DNA of 64,000 nt, from NCBI RefSeq assembly GCF_042688525.2, contig NZ_JBHWAB010000001.1:2976001-3040000 (forward strand), written 5' to 3'. A program made the position numbers and the translations under genes. The notes under the pieces were generated by a model. The model saw only the letters and a list, made by a program, of their open reading frames with translations, did no database searches and was not told the DNA's origin. The DNA comes from Haloimpatiens sp042688525. GTDB taxonomy: Bacteria; Bacillota; Clostridia; Clostridiales; Clostridiaceae. This document shows, piece after piece, positions 1 to 8,648 of the stretch (position 1 is the first letter of the stretch; the number at the start of each line of letters is the position of its first letter).

Positions 1-219
1 ATTCATAGCATCAGAACATATAAGTACTTCTGGTAAAAAATATTCTTCTTCTTCATAAAGTCTTCCTACTTTATCCATACCAGCTATTAATCCGTTTTTT
101 ATTGTTTCATAAGCAGATATATTCATCTCAAGAGACTTTTTACATAACTCTGCTACTTCATCCTCTTCCATTTCTATTACTGATTTAGATATATTTTCAA
201 ATAAGACTTCTTTCTCCAT
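1..219 (-). CDS. Corrinoid (B12-binding) methyltransferase partner protein, partial
   Basis: The gene starts at 219 (ATG behind GGAGG) and runs off the left edge of the window, so only the first 73 residues are visible. They form the helical cap domain of methyltransferase-associated corrinoid proteins (MtaC/MtbC/MttC type): short acidic helices, then a GLIAGMDKVG segment and a LPEV motif, which in this family precedes the cobalamin-binding Rossmann domain. Such proteins carry the methyl-cobamide between a substrate-specific methyltransferase and an acceptor methyltransferase in anaerobes. The substrate cannot be told from this fragment; its partner gene would lie outside the window. Confidence 0.8.
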   Translation of the reverse strand, partial: MEKEVLFENISKSVIEMEEDEVAELCKKSLEMNISAYETIKNGLIAGMDKVGRLYEEEEYFLPEVLICSDAMN

Positions 220-664
220 TTAAATTCCTCCTCTATAGTCAAACCTCATGAAATCCATTACAATATTTTATCCCATATTATGTGGTAAATCCAATATAAA
301 ATATTTATAGATACTAGCTTATTTATTTGAAATACTTATAAGGTATTGATAAAAACAAAATCATATAGGTTGGATAATTATAAATTCTACAAGTAAGATG
401 GAACTATAAGGAAGTAATCATTTACGTTATTAATTTTGGGTGTAAAAATTTATAGTATCTTAGACAACATTTTTATATTGTAAAATAAAACCTTTTGCCT
501 ATTGTAAATACGAAATATAAAGTACAAAGAATAGATAAGAAATAACTTTGTACTTTATACTTTACTAAATACATTTTTAATTATTCATTATTTTTAAAGA
601 ATTACTATTCTTATACTGATTTTTATTTACTGACTGCATACACTTGTGCCAAAAAATCACTTTT
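220..664. other. Intergenic region with one repeat remnant
   Basis: About 445 bases of AT-rich DNA between the corrinoid gene and a tiny ORF. Apart from the foldback-repeat fragment at about 431-511, I see no convincing ORF, RNA or strong hairpin. The promoter of the corrinoid gene is presumably near 240-300, but I could not fix a clear -35/-10 pair. Confidence 0.5.
431..511. repeat. Fragment of the foldback repeat (internal arm)
   Basis: The stretch aligns with the inner left arm of the long copy at 16566-17036: both share the core TTAGACAACATTTTTATATT and then TAAAATAAAACCTTTTGCCT. Both termini and the other arm are missing, so this is an old remnant. Confidence 0.6.
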
Positions 665-808
665 TTAAAAGTGTTCACTTATATCTTTTTCAATCCTTTT
701 TATATCTTTCAGCCTCAAATTTGTTTCCCTCATAATTTCTTCATGACCTACTCCATCTATAAGCATTTGTCTAGCACGTTCTTTTGCACCTTGACGTTTT
801 ACATCCAT
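665..808 (-). CDS. 47-residue protein resembling the C-terminal piece of Rpn/PD-(D/E)XK transposase-like nucleases
   Basis: An ATG at 808 sits behind a good ribosome binding site (GGAGA, nine bases upstream). The 47-residue product is highly charged and helical; its middle, an ARQMLIDGVGHEEIMRET-like segment, resembles the short helical tail found at the end of Rpn (recombination-promoting nuclease) family proteins. No nuclease domain lies upstream: the preceding 270 bases carry no matching frame. It could be a free-standing Rpn tail or a relic with a fortuitous start. An A/T-rich hairpin overlaps the stop. Coding nature is moderately supported by the SD; the family link is by eye only. Confidence 0.45.
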   Translation of the reverse strand: MDVKRQGAKERARQMLIDGVGHEEIMRETNLRLKDIKRIEKDISEHF

Positions 809-1081
809 TGAAATATCTCCTTTCCTTAAGATAATAAATTCGTACTAATTAGTCTTTCCCAGGAAATATTTTTTATCCTATACATATATAACATTAAAAC
901 ATGAACTAAAAAGCAGAATATTTAATATATCATATAATTCTTTATATTTAATCAATATCATTAAGTTCTAATTTAATTTTACGTAAATATAATGCTGTTG
1001 CATTAAATTATCAGTTAGAGTAAAATACTAAGATAAAGTATAAACTCACATAATGATAAAAAGAAAGGACATGACTGTTAT
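809..1081. other. Divergent intergenic region
   Basis: Lies between the leftward small ORF and the rightward exporter gene, so it should hold promoters for both. AT-rich, with no convincing RNA structure or ORF seen. Confidence 0.4.
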
Positions 1082-1975
1082 ATGCCTAAAATTGGAATGC
1101 GAAACATAAAAACAGCTGTATCCGTTTTTATATGTATAGTTATATTGAAATTAGTAAATAATCCTTACCCATTTTATGCCTGTATTGCTTCTGTAATTTC
1201 TATGCAAAGTTCTGTATCAGGTTCTTTTACTGCAGGTAAAAATAGAATGATTGGGACTTCGGTTGGAGCTTTTATAGGCCTTTTATTTGCACTTATTCAA
1301 CCTGACAATCCATTTCTATGTGGCCTTGGTATAATAATTGTAATATTTACATGCAATGTTTTAAATAAAAAGAAATCTGCAACTATAGCATGTATAGTAT
1401 TCATTGCAATAAGTACAAATTTAAAAGGTGTACCTCCTCACATATATAGTAGGGATAGACTTTTGGAAACTTTCCTTGGAATATTTGTGGCTGTTTTAGT
1501 AAACTATTTTGTTACTCCACCTAATTATATAAATAAACTACGTAAGTCTTGTAATGAATTAGTAGATAATGTTTTTATTTCTTTTGGAAATCTTATAAGA
1601 CATGACAATGAAGCAAATTTATCAAAAATAAAGAAACAAATTCAAAATTTAGAGACATCATTAAATTCTTATTTATCAGAGATAAAAAGTAAAAAAAATA
1701 AAAATGTTAAAGTTGAAAAAATAAAAGAAATATTATGTATTTCTATTAAAGCTTATGAACATCTTGTATTAATTAATCAAATTAATAATGAATGTACTTT
1801 AAATGGAAAGAATTTTTATAAATTTAAAGAATTGTATAATCCTCAAATGAAAAGTTCTACTTATACAAGTAATGATTTGAATATTGTTTATAATTATCAT
1901 ACTGAAGAATTGTTAAATATTTTATATGATTTAAAAGAACTAGACATAAACTCTGAAATTCACAAAGCAAGCTAA
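1082..1975 (+). CDS. Aromatic acid exporter / FUSC-like membrane protein
   Basis: A 297-residue protein with four to five hydrophobic segments in the first about 145 residues, followed by a charged, mostly helical cytoplasmic half. The N-terminal half has the GxxxG-rich layout of the ArAE/FUSC family (a conserved FTAGKNRMIGTSVGAFIG-like stretch near residue 50, and a RDRLLETFLGI stretch near 125). Members are proposed to export aromatic acids or related organic anions, but function is proven for few of them. The start at 1082 has AAAGGA about 12 bases upstream; an ATG at 1070 is in another frame and stops quickly. It is a single-gene unit, closed by a terminator that overlaps the stop codon. 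Confidence 0.75.
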   Translation: MPKIGMRNIKTAVSVFICIVILKLVNNPYPFYACIASVISMQSSVSGSFTAGKNRMIGTSVGAFIGLLFALIQPDNPFLCGLGIIIVIFTCNVLNKKKSATIACIVFIAISTNLKGVPPHIYSRDRLLETFLGIFVAVLVNYFVTPPNYINKLRKSCNELVDNVFISFGNLIRHDNEANLSKIKKQIQNLETSLNSYLSEIKSKKNKNVKVEKIKEILCISIKAYEHLVLINQINNECTLNGKNFYKFKELYNPQMKSSTYTSNDLNIVYNYHTEELLNILYDLKELDINSEIHKAS

Positions 1976-2005
1976 AAGCTTTCTGCCACAGCAGAAAGCT
2001 TTTCT
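1974..2005. terminator. Bidirectional rho-independent terminator
   Basis: A 13-bp stem (AAAAGCTTTCTGC with GCAGAAAGCTTTT) and a four-base loop sit between convergent genes ending at 1975 and 2015. The stem is flanked by A/T tracts on both sides, so it can stop transcription from either direction. Confidence 0.85.
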
Positions 2006-2014
2006 TAACAGGTC

Positions 2015-3007
2015 CTATTCCACTCCTATTACTTCAAGGTTACCATTAAAATATTCACTTACTATATCTTGAGGTACGATGGTTGTTCCTCCAATAGAAA
2101 ATACATTAGTAACACTAGAACGGTGTGACACAGTAAAATCAGCAATTGTAGGATTGTATGCTTTACTTGTAAGTACAATTGGTGAAGAATTTTTTGCTGC
2201 TAATGCTGCTCCAGATAAAGCATCTGGGAAATTGGCTCCTGATGCAACATAAACTTTGTTTAGACTAATATCACTAATGAATTCATTAAGTACAGCTACA
2301 TTAGTTTCATATCTATCTTTTCCAGATAATCTTCTTTTATTTGAGATATTTTTTAATGTATCATCTGTTATTACCCCTGTTCCCCCTACAACATATACTT
2401 GAGAAGGATTTTGAGAATCAATATATGCTTTTACATTACTGTATACGCTATTTTTATCAACAAGTAAAATAGGCATACCTTTTATAGCAGCTATCGGTGC
2501 AACTGCTAATGCATCTGGAAAATTATTACCTGATACCAAAACTACTTTTTGAACACTTCCTAATTTTTGTGCTACTTTTACACATGTTTCATATCTATTT
2601 TTTCCTGCTAATCTTTCTACATTTATTCCCATACTTTTTAATTGATTTTCAATATTTGAGGATACTACACCAGTTCCCCCAACAATAAATACATTTTTTA
2701 CTCCTAAATCTATTAAAGTATTTTTAGTTTCTAATTTTAAACTTTTACTATCTGTTAATAAAATAGGAGCATTGTATTTTTTTGCTAATGGTGCTGCTGC
2801 AAGTGCATCTGGATAGTTTGCTCCTGATGCTAGTACAGCATAATTAGAGGTTGTCCACCCTTGTTTTGCTATTGCTGTAGACGTGCCATATCTATCAGCT
2901 CCATATAATCTGTTAATGCTAACTTCTGAATAAACCTTATGATTTGCAAACACTAAAAATGCAAATACTAAAACAATACTACTTATTATTTTTATTCTTC
3001 TGTTCAT
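2015..3007 (-). CDS. Secreted protein made only of three cell-wall-binding (CWB2) repeats
   Basis: 330 residues: an N-terminal signal peptide (about 1-27), then three tandem CWB2 (PF04122) modules at about 33-125, 130-220 and 225-320. Each module shows the typical pieces: an RLxGxDRYxT start, an ANFPDALA(A/G)APLAAK centre and an (V/I)YxVGGTxV(I/V) end. In clostridia three CWB2 modules form the unit that anchors surface proteins to the anionic wall polymer. Here there is no extra effector domain, so the protein may coat the wall or hold unknown partners. The leader region is unusual: a perfect hairpin separates the strong SD from the ATG. Confidence 0.88.
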   Translation of the reverse strand: MNRRIKIISSIVLVFAFLVFANHKVYSEVSINRLYGADRYGTSTAIAKQGWTTSNYAVLASGANYPDALAAAPLAKKYNAPILLTDSKSLKLETKNTLIDLGVKNVFIVGGTGVVSSNIENQLKSMGINVERLAGKNRYETCVKVAQKLGSVQKVVLVSGNNFPDALAVAPIAAIKGMPILLVDKNSVYSNVKAYIDSQNPSQVYVVGGTGVITDDTLKNISNKRRLSGKDRYETNVAVLNEFISDISLNKVYVASGANFPDALSGAALAAKNSSPIVLTSKAYNPTIADFTVSHRSSVTNVFSIGGTTIVPQDIVSEYFNGNLEVIGVE

Positions 3008-3016
3008 TATTTTCCA

Positions 3017-3046
3017 TTGCCAAAAATCTTACTATATGTTTGGCAA
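3017..3046 (-). promoter_or_regulatory. Stem-loop between the Shine-Dalgarno site and start codon of the CWB2 gene
   Basis: A perfect 8-bp inverted repeat (TTGCCAAA at one end, TTTGGCAA at the other) with a 14-base loop lies just upstream of the ATG at 3007. The only strong SD (AAGGAGGAGGTG, about 3052-3063) is on the far side. Without folding the SD is too far from the ATG to act; folding brings the two together. A four-codon TTG ORF also starts right after the SD inside the hairpin. Confidence 0.5.
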
Positions 3047-3280
3047 TAATTCACCTCCTCCTTTGATTCTTTATCTTTTGTATAGAAGACCTATATCAAT
3101 TTTAATTTAACATTCAAATTAAGTTTATACTTCATTTCAATACTAATTAAAATTATTTATGACTTTTAAAAATTTTCTATACAATAAAAATTTCTAACTT
3201 AAGTACATTATAACAGAAAATAATCAAAATTCTTTGGGGTAAAATATGCCAAAATAATAATTTTAAGAACAATGCACATA

Positions 3281-4594
3281 TTACATAAAAAACTTTTTAT
3301 ATATAGTATTTAAAAATTCTTCTTCATTTACATTCTTAAAATCTTTTCTAACATCAATTACTTTATTTTTTGATATCAATACAAAAGATCTTTTTTTACT
3401 ATCTGAATAAACTTGAATCTTTTTAGGTAAATTAGTACTCTCTATTCTCAAATCATTATCCCTTTCATTATATATACTCATTAATCTATTTTTATGTAAT
3501 TTAATTATCAAAGGATATTGACTTTGAAGAACAGTATAACTTAAACTTGTATTTCCATTACCATAAATACAATCTAGTCTTTGAGCTAATATACTTTTAT
3601 CAAATTTAACATAAGGATCTACATTATCACTTTTTTTATAACCAAGATCTATCAATGTCAAATTAGTTTTATCAATCGGAGTCCTATTTTTACTATTTTG
3701 AAAAATATCACTAACAACTACTCCACCTGTAATAGCTAATATTAAAAATACTGAAAGTAATGTACTGCTAATAGTTATTGCCACATTAGTGTCTTTTGAA
3801 TATCTTTTTTTATTAATAAAACTTTTAACACAAATAGATATTATTATAGGTATACATATCATGCTCAATAAAAAAACTTTAAATACCGCATCAACATTTT
3901 CCGTAAATGCTACAACTTTTAATAATCCAAGAAACATTATTAATATGTAAACTTTTGATAATATATTTTTTATCTTTAGTTGTTTATAAGTATTATATGG
4001 CATAAACTTATTTTCTTTTAACTTCCATTTAGCTTTTATAAACCAAATAAAAAAGCTAATAATCTGTATGCTGTTCATAATTATATAAGAGAACATCAAC
4101 ACTATTGATCCAATACATAAATTAGATGATAATGTATAATCTAACCTTCCTATAAATAATAGTGTATGCATATTAAATACAAATGCCAAAATTATCACAA
4201 ATTGAGCCCCTATACTATATAATGAAGCTTTAAAAACAGATTTAAGTTTTTCCACTTCATCAGTATGAATAGAGATAGTTTCTTTATTGTTCTCAGTATA
4301 AAAAATTTGGATTTTATCTACCTGACATACATAATTCCAACCTGCAGCCTTACAATATTCTCTGTACTCTAAAGCCTCACAACTATCTTTATGATCAAAT
4401 ATAGAAATTTTATTAAGTACATCTACTGAATATTTTATTTTTTTAGGTTCTATTTTTTTAAATTTAAAGAAAAATCCTTTGGCCCATTGCAACAACCATC
4501 CCTTTTCTGCCATTTGTTCAAGGTATTCTTCTACAGCAGTACATTCATAAGGTAAATACTGAAAAAAGGTGATTTTTGAATCTCTGTTTATCAT
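3281..4594 (-). CDS. DUF2812 membrane protein, partner of PadR regulator
   Basis: 437 residues. The first about 115 residues form the DUF2812 domain (YLEQMAEKGWLL near the start and an EYREYCKAAGW motif near residue 80), typically a soluble cytoplasmic head. It is followed by about five to six hydrophobic helices between about 125 and 300, then a tail domain of about 120 residues that probably lies outside the membrane. DUF2812 genes very often follow a PadR-type regulator, as here: the start overlaps the padR stop by four bases (ATGA), which implies translational coupling. The biochemical role of the family is unknown; a sensory or regulated membrane role is inferred from context only. Confidence 0.75.
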   Translation of the reverse strand: MINRDSKITFFQYLPYECTAVEEYLEQMAEKGWLLQWAKGFFFKFKKIEPKKIKYSVDVLNKISIFDHKDSCEALEYREYCKAAGWNYVCQVDKIQIFYTENNKETISIHTDEVEKLKSVFKASLYSIGAQFVIILAFVFNMHTLLFIGRLDYTLSSNLCIGSIVLMFSYIIMNSIQIISFFIWFIKAKWKLKENKFMPYNTYKQLKIKNILSKVYILIMFLGLLKVVAFTENVDAVFKVFLLSMICIPIIISICVKSFINKKRYSKDTNVAITISSTLLSVFLILAITGGVVVSDIFQNSKNRTPIDKTNLTLIDLGYKKSDNVDPYVKFDKSILAQRLDCIYGNGNTSLSYTVLQSQYPLIIKLHKNRLMSIYNERDNDLRIESTNLPKKIQVYSDSKKRSFVLISKNKVIDVRKDFKNVNEEEFLNTIYKKFFM

Positions 4595-4908
4595 ATTTCT
4601 CCCTCCATGTATACTTCGCCATCATTTACCATAGTAATTAACCTTCTATACTCATCTAATAATATTTCTTTTCCCTTATCAGTGATTATATAACTTCTTT
4701 TTCTCCCTTGTATTTTTGTTTCTATTATCATCTTTTCCTTTTCAAATTTACCAAGAAGCGTATATAGAGTTCCCGGTCCAACTCTTACACGACCTTTAGA
4801 AATATCAATTACAGACTTCATAATATCTACACCACATCTTTCTTGTAATAAAGAAATTAGTATGTAATACATTGGCTCTGTTAAATTTTGAAATTGCTGC
4901 CTTGCCAT
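4591..4908 (-). CDS. PadR-family transcriptional regulator
   Basis: 105 residues, the usual size of the short PadR-s2 group. The winged helix shows the family pattern: LTEPMYYILISLL in helix 1, VGPGTLYTLLGKFEKEKMI as the recognition helix and start of the wing, and YIITDKGKEIL in the wing. A short C-terminal helix would make the dimer. The gene is first in a two-gene operon with the DUF2812 gene. A perfect inverted repeat spans its promoter, so autorepression is very likely. The inducer is unknown. Confidence 0.9.
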   Translation of the reverse strand: MARQQFQNLTEPMYYILISLLQERCGVDIMKSVIDISKGRVRVGPGTLYTLLGKFEKEKMIIETKIQGRKRSYIITDKGKEILLDEYRRLITMVNDGEVYMEGEI

Positions 4909-4924
4909 TTGTTATCACCTCTGT

Positions 4925-4981
4925 AATATCGAGTATCGATATTTATATATTCATTTTATTATCGATACTCGATATTGTCAA
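4925..4981 (-). promoter_or_regulatory. padR promoter with perfect two-arm operator
   Basis: On the minus strand: -35 TTGACA (4976-4981), a 17-base spacer and -10 TAAAAT (4953-4958). Two 16-base arms (AATATCGAGTATCGAT at 4925-4940 and its exact reverse complement at 4961-4976) bracket the -10, and each arm also contains an inner palindrome around ATCGAT. One arm fills the spacer and the other covers the transcription start, so a bound regulator would block RNA polymerase. Confidence 0.8.
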
Positions 4982-5008
4982 TATTTTTAATTATGATAAT
5001 AAATTTAT

Positions 5009-5143
5009 TCAACTTTGGCAGTAAAAAAATACTGTCTAGCGAAGGGAAATGATATATTGCGTAAGAAACATTTGAACAAAGTTTACAAGTTCTTAGCAAG
5101 ATATCCTTTCCCGTAGCGACTGTTTTTCACCTGCGAAAGTTGA
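5009..5143. repeat. Foldback repeat, copy A (short form)
   Basis: Bounded by inverted ends TCAACTTT and AAAGTTGA. The left arm runs through AGCGAAGGGAAATGATAT to ACAAGTTCTTAG. The right arm is only GATATCCTTTCCCGTAGCG plus the end, so it is an internally deleted version of the long copy at 16566-17036. It sits in the padR/orphan-gene intergenic space. Confidence 0.8.
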
Positions 5144-5329
5144 GTAAATTTATATACTGCATAAAACCATTCTAGCTGAAAATATCTAATTTACCCAATA
5201 ATAACAAGCAAATCATTTTTATCATAATATATATTACATAATGCATTATTTTAATGACAATACTATTAGATTTAAATACTCTATTATATATATTTTAAAA
5301 ATTTAATTAATGGGGAGAGTGGATTTAAA

Positions 5330-5914
5330 TTGACTATAGATAAAATTCAAAAATGTAACACTTGTGATTTTTTTGAATCAGAAATAAAAAAATGTAATTA
5401 TGATATTAAAAATGAAAATTCAAATATAGATTTTAATTCAATTTCTGTATCTGTTCTACCTACAAATGCAAAGTGGTCAGATATGGAGGGTTTTACATCA
5501 TATAAGTTTGGTCCTTTCCATTTTAATTTTATAAATGAAAATAACGATACTATAGCTGGAATATCATTTTATATATATTATAATTGTCATGGAAAATTTA
5601 ATTCTTCTGGTCACTATTTAGCTGGAGTAACTGTTGCTCCACAAACAATTTTCGCTAATCCTGGTTGCTACTTTTCTTGTAATGTTACTGCTAGTGATCC
5701 ATTGAATTTTGGTACTGTAATAGACCCAATAGCTGGCATAAATTTAAACGTACAGATGCAAGTTAAAAGTTATAATAACTTGATATTAAAAAGACATCAT
5801 AATTTGTTGACTTCATATACTTCCAATGATGGCCTTAATATAATAAACCAATATTTAATTGTTTGTGTTCACGGTGATAGTAAAGCATACGTAGTTACCG
5901 GTTATCGTTATTAG
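5330..5914 (+). CDS. Orphan protein of 194 residues, function unknown
   Basis: I do not recognise a family. The start is probably the TTG at 5330, behind GGGGAG. There is no signal peptide and no membrane segment. The N-terminus has two Cys pairs (CNTC near residue 9 and a KKCNY near 20) that could bind metal. The rest is rich in Asn, Tyr, Phe and Ser with alternating hydrophobic residues, as in a beta-sandwich domain. It is a single-gene unit with its own terminator. Composition matches its surroundings. A cytoplasmic or non-classically exported beta protein is as much as can be said. Confidence 0.5.
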   Translation: MTIDKIQKCNTCDFFESEIKKCNYDIKNENSNIDFNSISVSVLPTNAKWSDMEGFTSYKFGPFHFNFINENNDTIAGISFYIYYNCHGKFNSSGHYLAGVTVAPQTIFANPGCYFSCNVTASDPLNFGTVIDPIAGINLNVQMQVKSYNNLILKRHHNLLTSYTSNDGLNIINQYLIVCVHGDSKAYVVTGYRY

Positions 5915-5927
5915 ATTTCCATAAAAA

Positions 5928-5966
5928 ATGAGACTAAATGATTATCATATCTAGTCTCATTTTTCT
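5928..5966 (+). terminator. Rho-independent terminator
   Basis: AATGAGACTA pairs with TAGTCTCATT around a loop, followed by TTTTT. It closes the orphan gene and can also stop leftward transcription coming from the LuxC-like gene (A tract on the other side). Confidence 0.8.
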
Positions 5967-5990
5967 TATCAATTTCTATCCTTAATGAAT

Positions 5991-8633
5991 TTAAATTCTC
6001 TTATCTATAATTCTTCTTATTTTACCAGTACGTCCAACTCGTTCTATTGTACAAGGTGCCAACAGCTGAACATTAATATTATTAATTAAATTTTCTCTGT
6101 AATCTTTTCCTATACTTTTTATATTAGTTTTTAATAAGTATTGAATTTTTTTAGTTAATTGTTCATTCTTAGTAGGTATGTTTTCATTTTTAGTTTCTAT
6201 CTTAAATGTAACATCTCTCATGTTATCTACATTTTCAACAACTATTTGAAAAAATGAAGATACTTCTTTTACATCTTTTAAAGTATCATATACATCATTT
6301 AAATATATATCTGATACATTAAACCTTACAACATCATCTGTTCTTGATAATAGCTTAAATTTTTTAGATGTTCTACCACAAGCACATGGACTATTAACCC
6401 ATTGTATCTTATCACCTATTCTATATCTTATTATTGGATGAAGAGTTTTATTTAATGCCGTTACTATTGCCTCACCATTTTCATCACTTTCTAAATAACA
6501 CCATTCATCCATCACATGGTGTTCGGTTCCTTTACAAGATTCACATTGAAAACCAATAGGCCCTATTTCTACTGCAGCATAACCAAAAGAAGCTATAACC
6601 TCTGCTCCTAAAATCTTCTTCACATATTCTTGGGATTTTTCAGAGATGTGCTCCCCTGCATAATAAACTTTTTCTATTTTTATACTTTCATTTAATTTCT
6701 CTATTTCTCTTGTTAACAATATAATATTTCCTGGAAGTCCTATGATTACATTTGGTTTAAATATTTTTAAATATTCTATAGTTTCCTTTTCTGATTGATT
6801 AGCTGTAAGAGATAATATTTTGCATCCTACTTCTTCTATCCCCTTGTTAACTGCTGAAAATGCTGTCCAAAGTGCACCTGCTTTCATATAATTAGCAACA
6901 AAATCCTTTTCATTAATACCAACAGCTTTAAAACCTTTTCCAAAAGCTTTTTCAGAGTCCTCAAACTCCTTATTAGAATATGCTACATACTTCATTTTAC
7001 CCGTAGTTCCACCAGCTGAAAATACATAGCACTGCTTCATTTCTCTTGTTAACATATGGTTGCTTTTGTCTATACTATTATTAAACATATACTTTTTTTC
7101 TAAAATGGGAACTTTTTTAAACTCATCCAAACTTTTTAAAGGAAGTTTAATATTCTTATAAAACTCCTTATAAAAAGGTGCCTTCATAGCCTCTTTTAAT
7201 AAAACATTTAACTTAGAAAGCAAAATTTCTTCCTTTTTCTTTTTCTCTATAAATTCCAATCCAAAATTATTATCCTCTAAGTCTTCTTTGTTTATATATT
7301 TTACAAGTAAACTAGCCAAATGTTTTCCATCATGTGCCTGAGATTCATCATTAGATTCATTCATAGATCCAGGTTTACAAAATCTCATTACCCCATATTT
7401 CATAAAATTCTCTATAATATCCTGTAGTTTTTCCTTAGATACTACCCCTAAAGTAGACATATAATATTTTAACTCTTTTAAATTTCCTTTAAATATATCC
7501 TGATAATTCTCAACTATATTCACATATACAGTTCTATTTAAGGGTGAATTTATAAAATCATTGCTTTTTTGAACTATTATAGTATGGGCAGCATTCTTAC
7601 CTTCTATAACTCTACAATTATTATTAAATTCATTCCATTTTGCTATTTCTCTCTCTTTTCTTATTTCTAGAGCAGAATCCAATGTCAACTTATTTTGTGG
7701 AAACTCCCTAGCTAAGTTTTCCAAACTCTCTGTCAAATACTCAATAAATTTTTCATCTTTATTAGAACTTTCTATAAATATATTTTGACAGCTTGTACAA
7801 GCTCTTTGTTCCCAGCATACTATATCCTTTGCAAATCCCTTTGCTGCATTTATTAGTTCATTATCCTCCAAATTATTACATACAAGTCCAAAGCTTATCT
7901 TAGGACCAAAGGAGTAAATATCTGTTTTAGCAGAAAGTCCATTTTTATAATTTAAAACAGCCTTTTCTCCTCCGAAAAGTAATATAGCATCAAAATTATT
8001 CTTAACTATTGTTTCTACATTTTTATTATTACTTCTCCAATAAGTCATAGCAATATATGGTACTATTACTTTATCCTTATCTACTTCCATTAGTGCTTCA
8101 TAAAATAATACAGGAAATAAAAAATCTTCACTAGAAACTTTTAATATATTCACATTTTTAGTAATTATTCCAATTACTAGAGAATCTATAGAGCCCAAAA
8201 AAATATTGCCTGCAGCTACATGAAGTACAGATCCTATAGGAACTACTCTATTAGCCTTAGAGCATGTGTCATTTATAAAATAATCTAAACTATGGTAATT
8301 ACCAATACATTGAAGCCTTTTTTTCAAAGCGTTTATACTCAACATCTCTGGTATTAATTCCACTGCTTTTTTGACCATATCAACAGAATAATTAGTTATA
8401 CCTGGCATTTTATTAATCAATTCCTTATAATAAAAACCTTTTTTATCAGTAAGTTTATTTGCAGTATCCTGTAACACTTGTAGTATCTTATCTATAGGTA
8501 TTTCTCTGAATTGCTGAGACTTTCTATTAAGTATATCTTCAGCAAAATATCTATTAGCTAATTCTTCAGATAATTCATCCTTCAAATTTAATTTTTCCCC
8601 AAATAATATATGTTTAAATTGACTTAATTTCAT
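5991..8633 (-). CDS. LuxC acyl-CoA reductase - PaaK-like adenylate ligase fusion
   Basis: About 880 residues in two parts. Residues about 40-430 are a LuxC/acyl-CoA reductase domain (aldehyde-dehydrogenase fold), with the catalytic-Cys region CWEQRACTSCQ near 285 and the cofactor segment VPIGSVLHVAAGN near 135. Residues about 470-880 are a PaaK/coenzyme-F390-synthetase-like AMP-forming domain, with the phosphate loop SAGGTTGK, the YRIGD motif and a CACGR zinc-type motif. Together with the upstream LuxE-like gene it suggests activation of a carboxylic acid and reduction to an aldehyde, as LuxE/LuxC do for fatty acids; the true substrate is unknown. I prefer the ATG at 8633 (AGGGAG 11 bases upstream) to an upstream GTG at 8645. 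It is last in a three-gene operon. Confidence 0.8.
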   Translation of the reverse strand: MKLSQFKHILFGEKLNLKDELSEELANRYFAEDILNRKSQQFREIPIDKILQVLQDTANKLTDKKGFYYKELINKMPGITNYSVDMVKKAVELIPEMLSINALKKRLQCIGNYHSLDYFINDTCSKANRVVPIGSVLHVAAGNIFLGSIDSLVIGIITKNVNILKVSSEDFLFPVLFYEALMEVDKDKVIVPYIAMTYWRSNNKNVETIVKNNFDAILLFGGEKAVLNYKNGLSAKTDIYSFGPKISFGLVCNNLEDNELINAAKGFAKDIVCWEQRACTSCQNIFIESSNKDEKFIEYLTESLENLAREFPQNKLTLDSALEIRKEREIAKWNEFNNNCRVIEGKNAAHTIIVQKSNDFINSPLNRTVYVNIVENYQDIFKGNLKELKYYMSTLGVVSKEKLQDIIENFMKYGVMRFCKPGSMNESNDESQAHDGKHLASLLVKYINKEDLEDNNFGLEFIEKKKKEEILLSKLNVLLKEAMKAPFYKEFYKNIKLPLKSLDEFKKVPILEKKYMFNNSIDKSNHMLTREMKQCYVFSAGGTTGKMKYVAYSNKEFEDSEKAFGKGFKAVGINEKDFVANYMKAGALWTAFSAVNKGIEEVGCKILSLTANQSEKETIEYLKIFKPNVIIGLPGNIILLTREIEKLNESIKIEKVYYAGEHISEKSQEYVKKILGAEVIASFGYAAVEIGPIGFQCESCKGTEHHVMDEWCYLESDENGEAIVTALNKTLHPIIRYRIGDKIQWVNSPCACGRTSKKFKLLSRTDDVVRFNVSDIYLNDVYDTLKDVKEVSSFFQIVVENVDNMRDVTFKIETKNENIPTKNEQLTKKIQYLLKTNIKSIGKDYRENLINNINVQLLAPCTIERVGRTGKIRRIIDKRI

Positions 8634-8648
8634 ATCGTTAACCACTCC

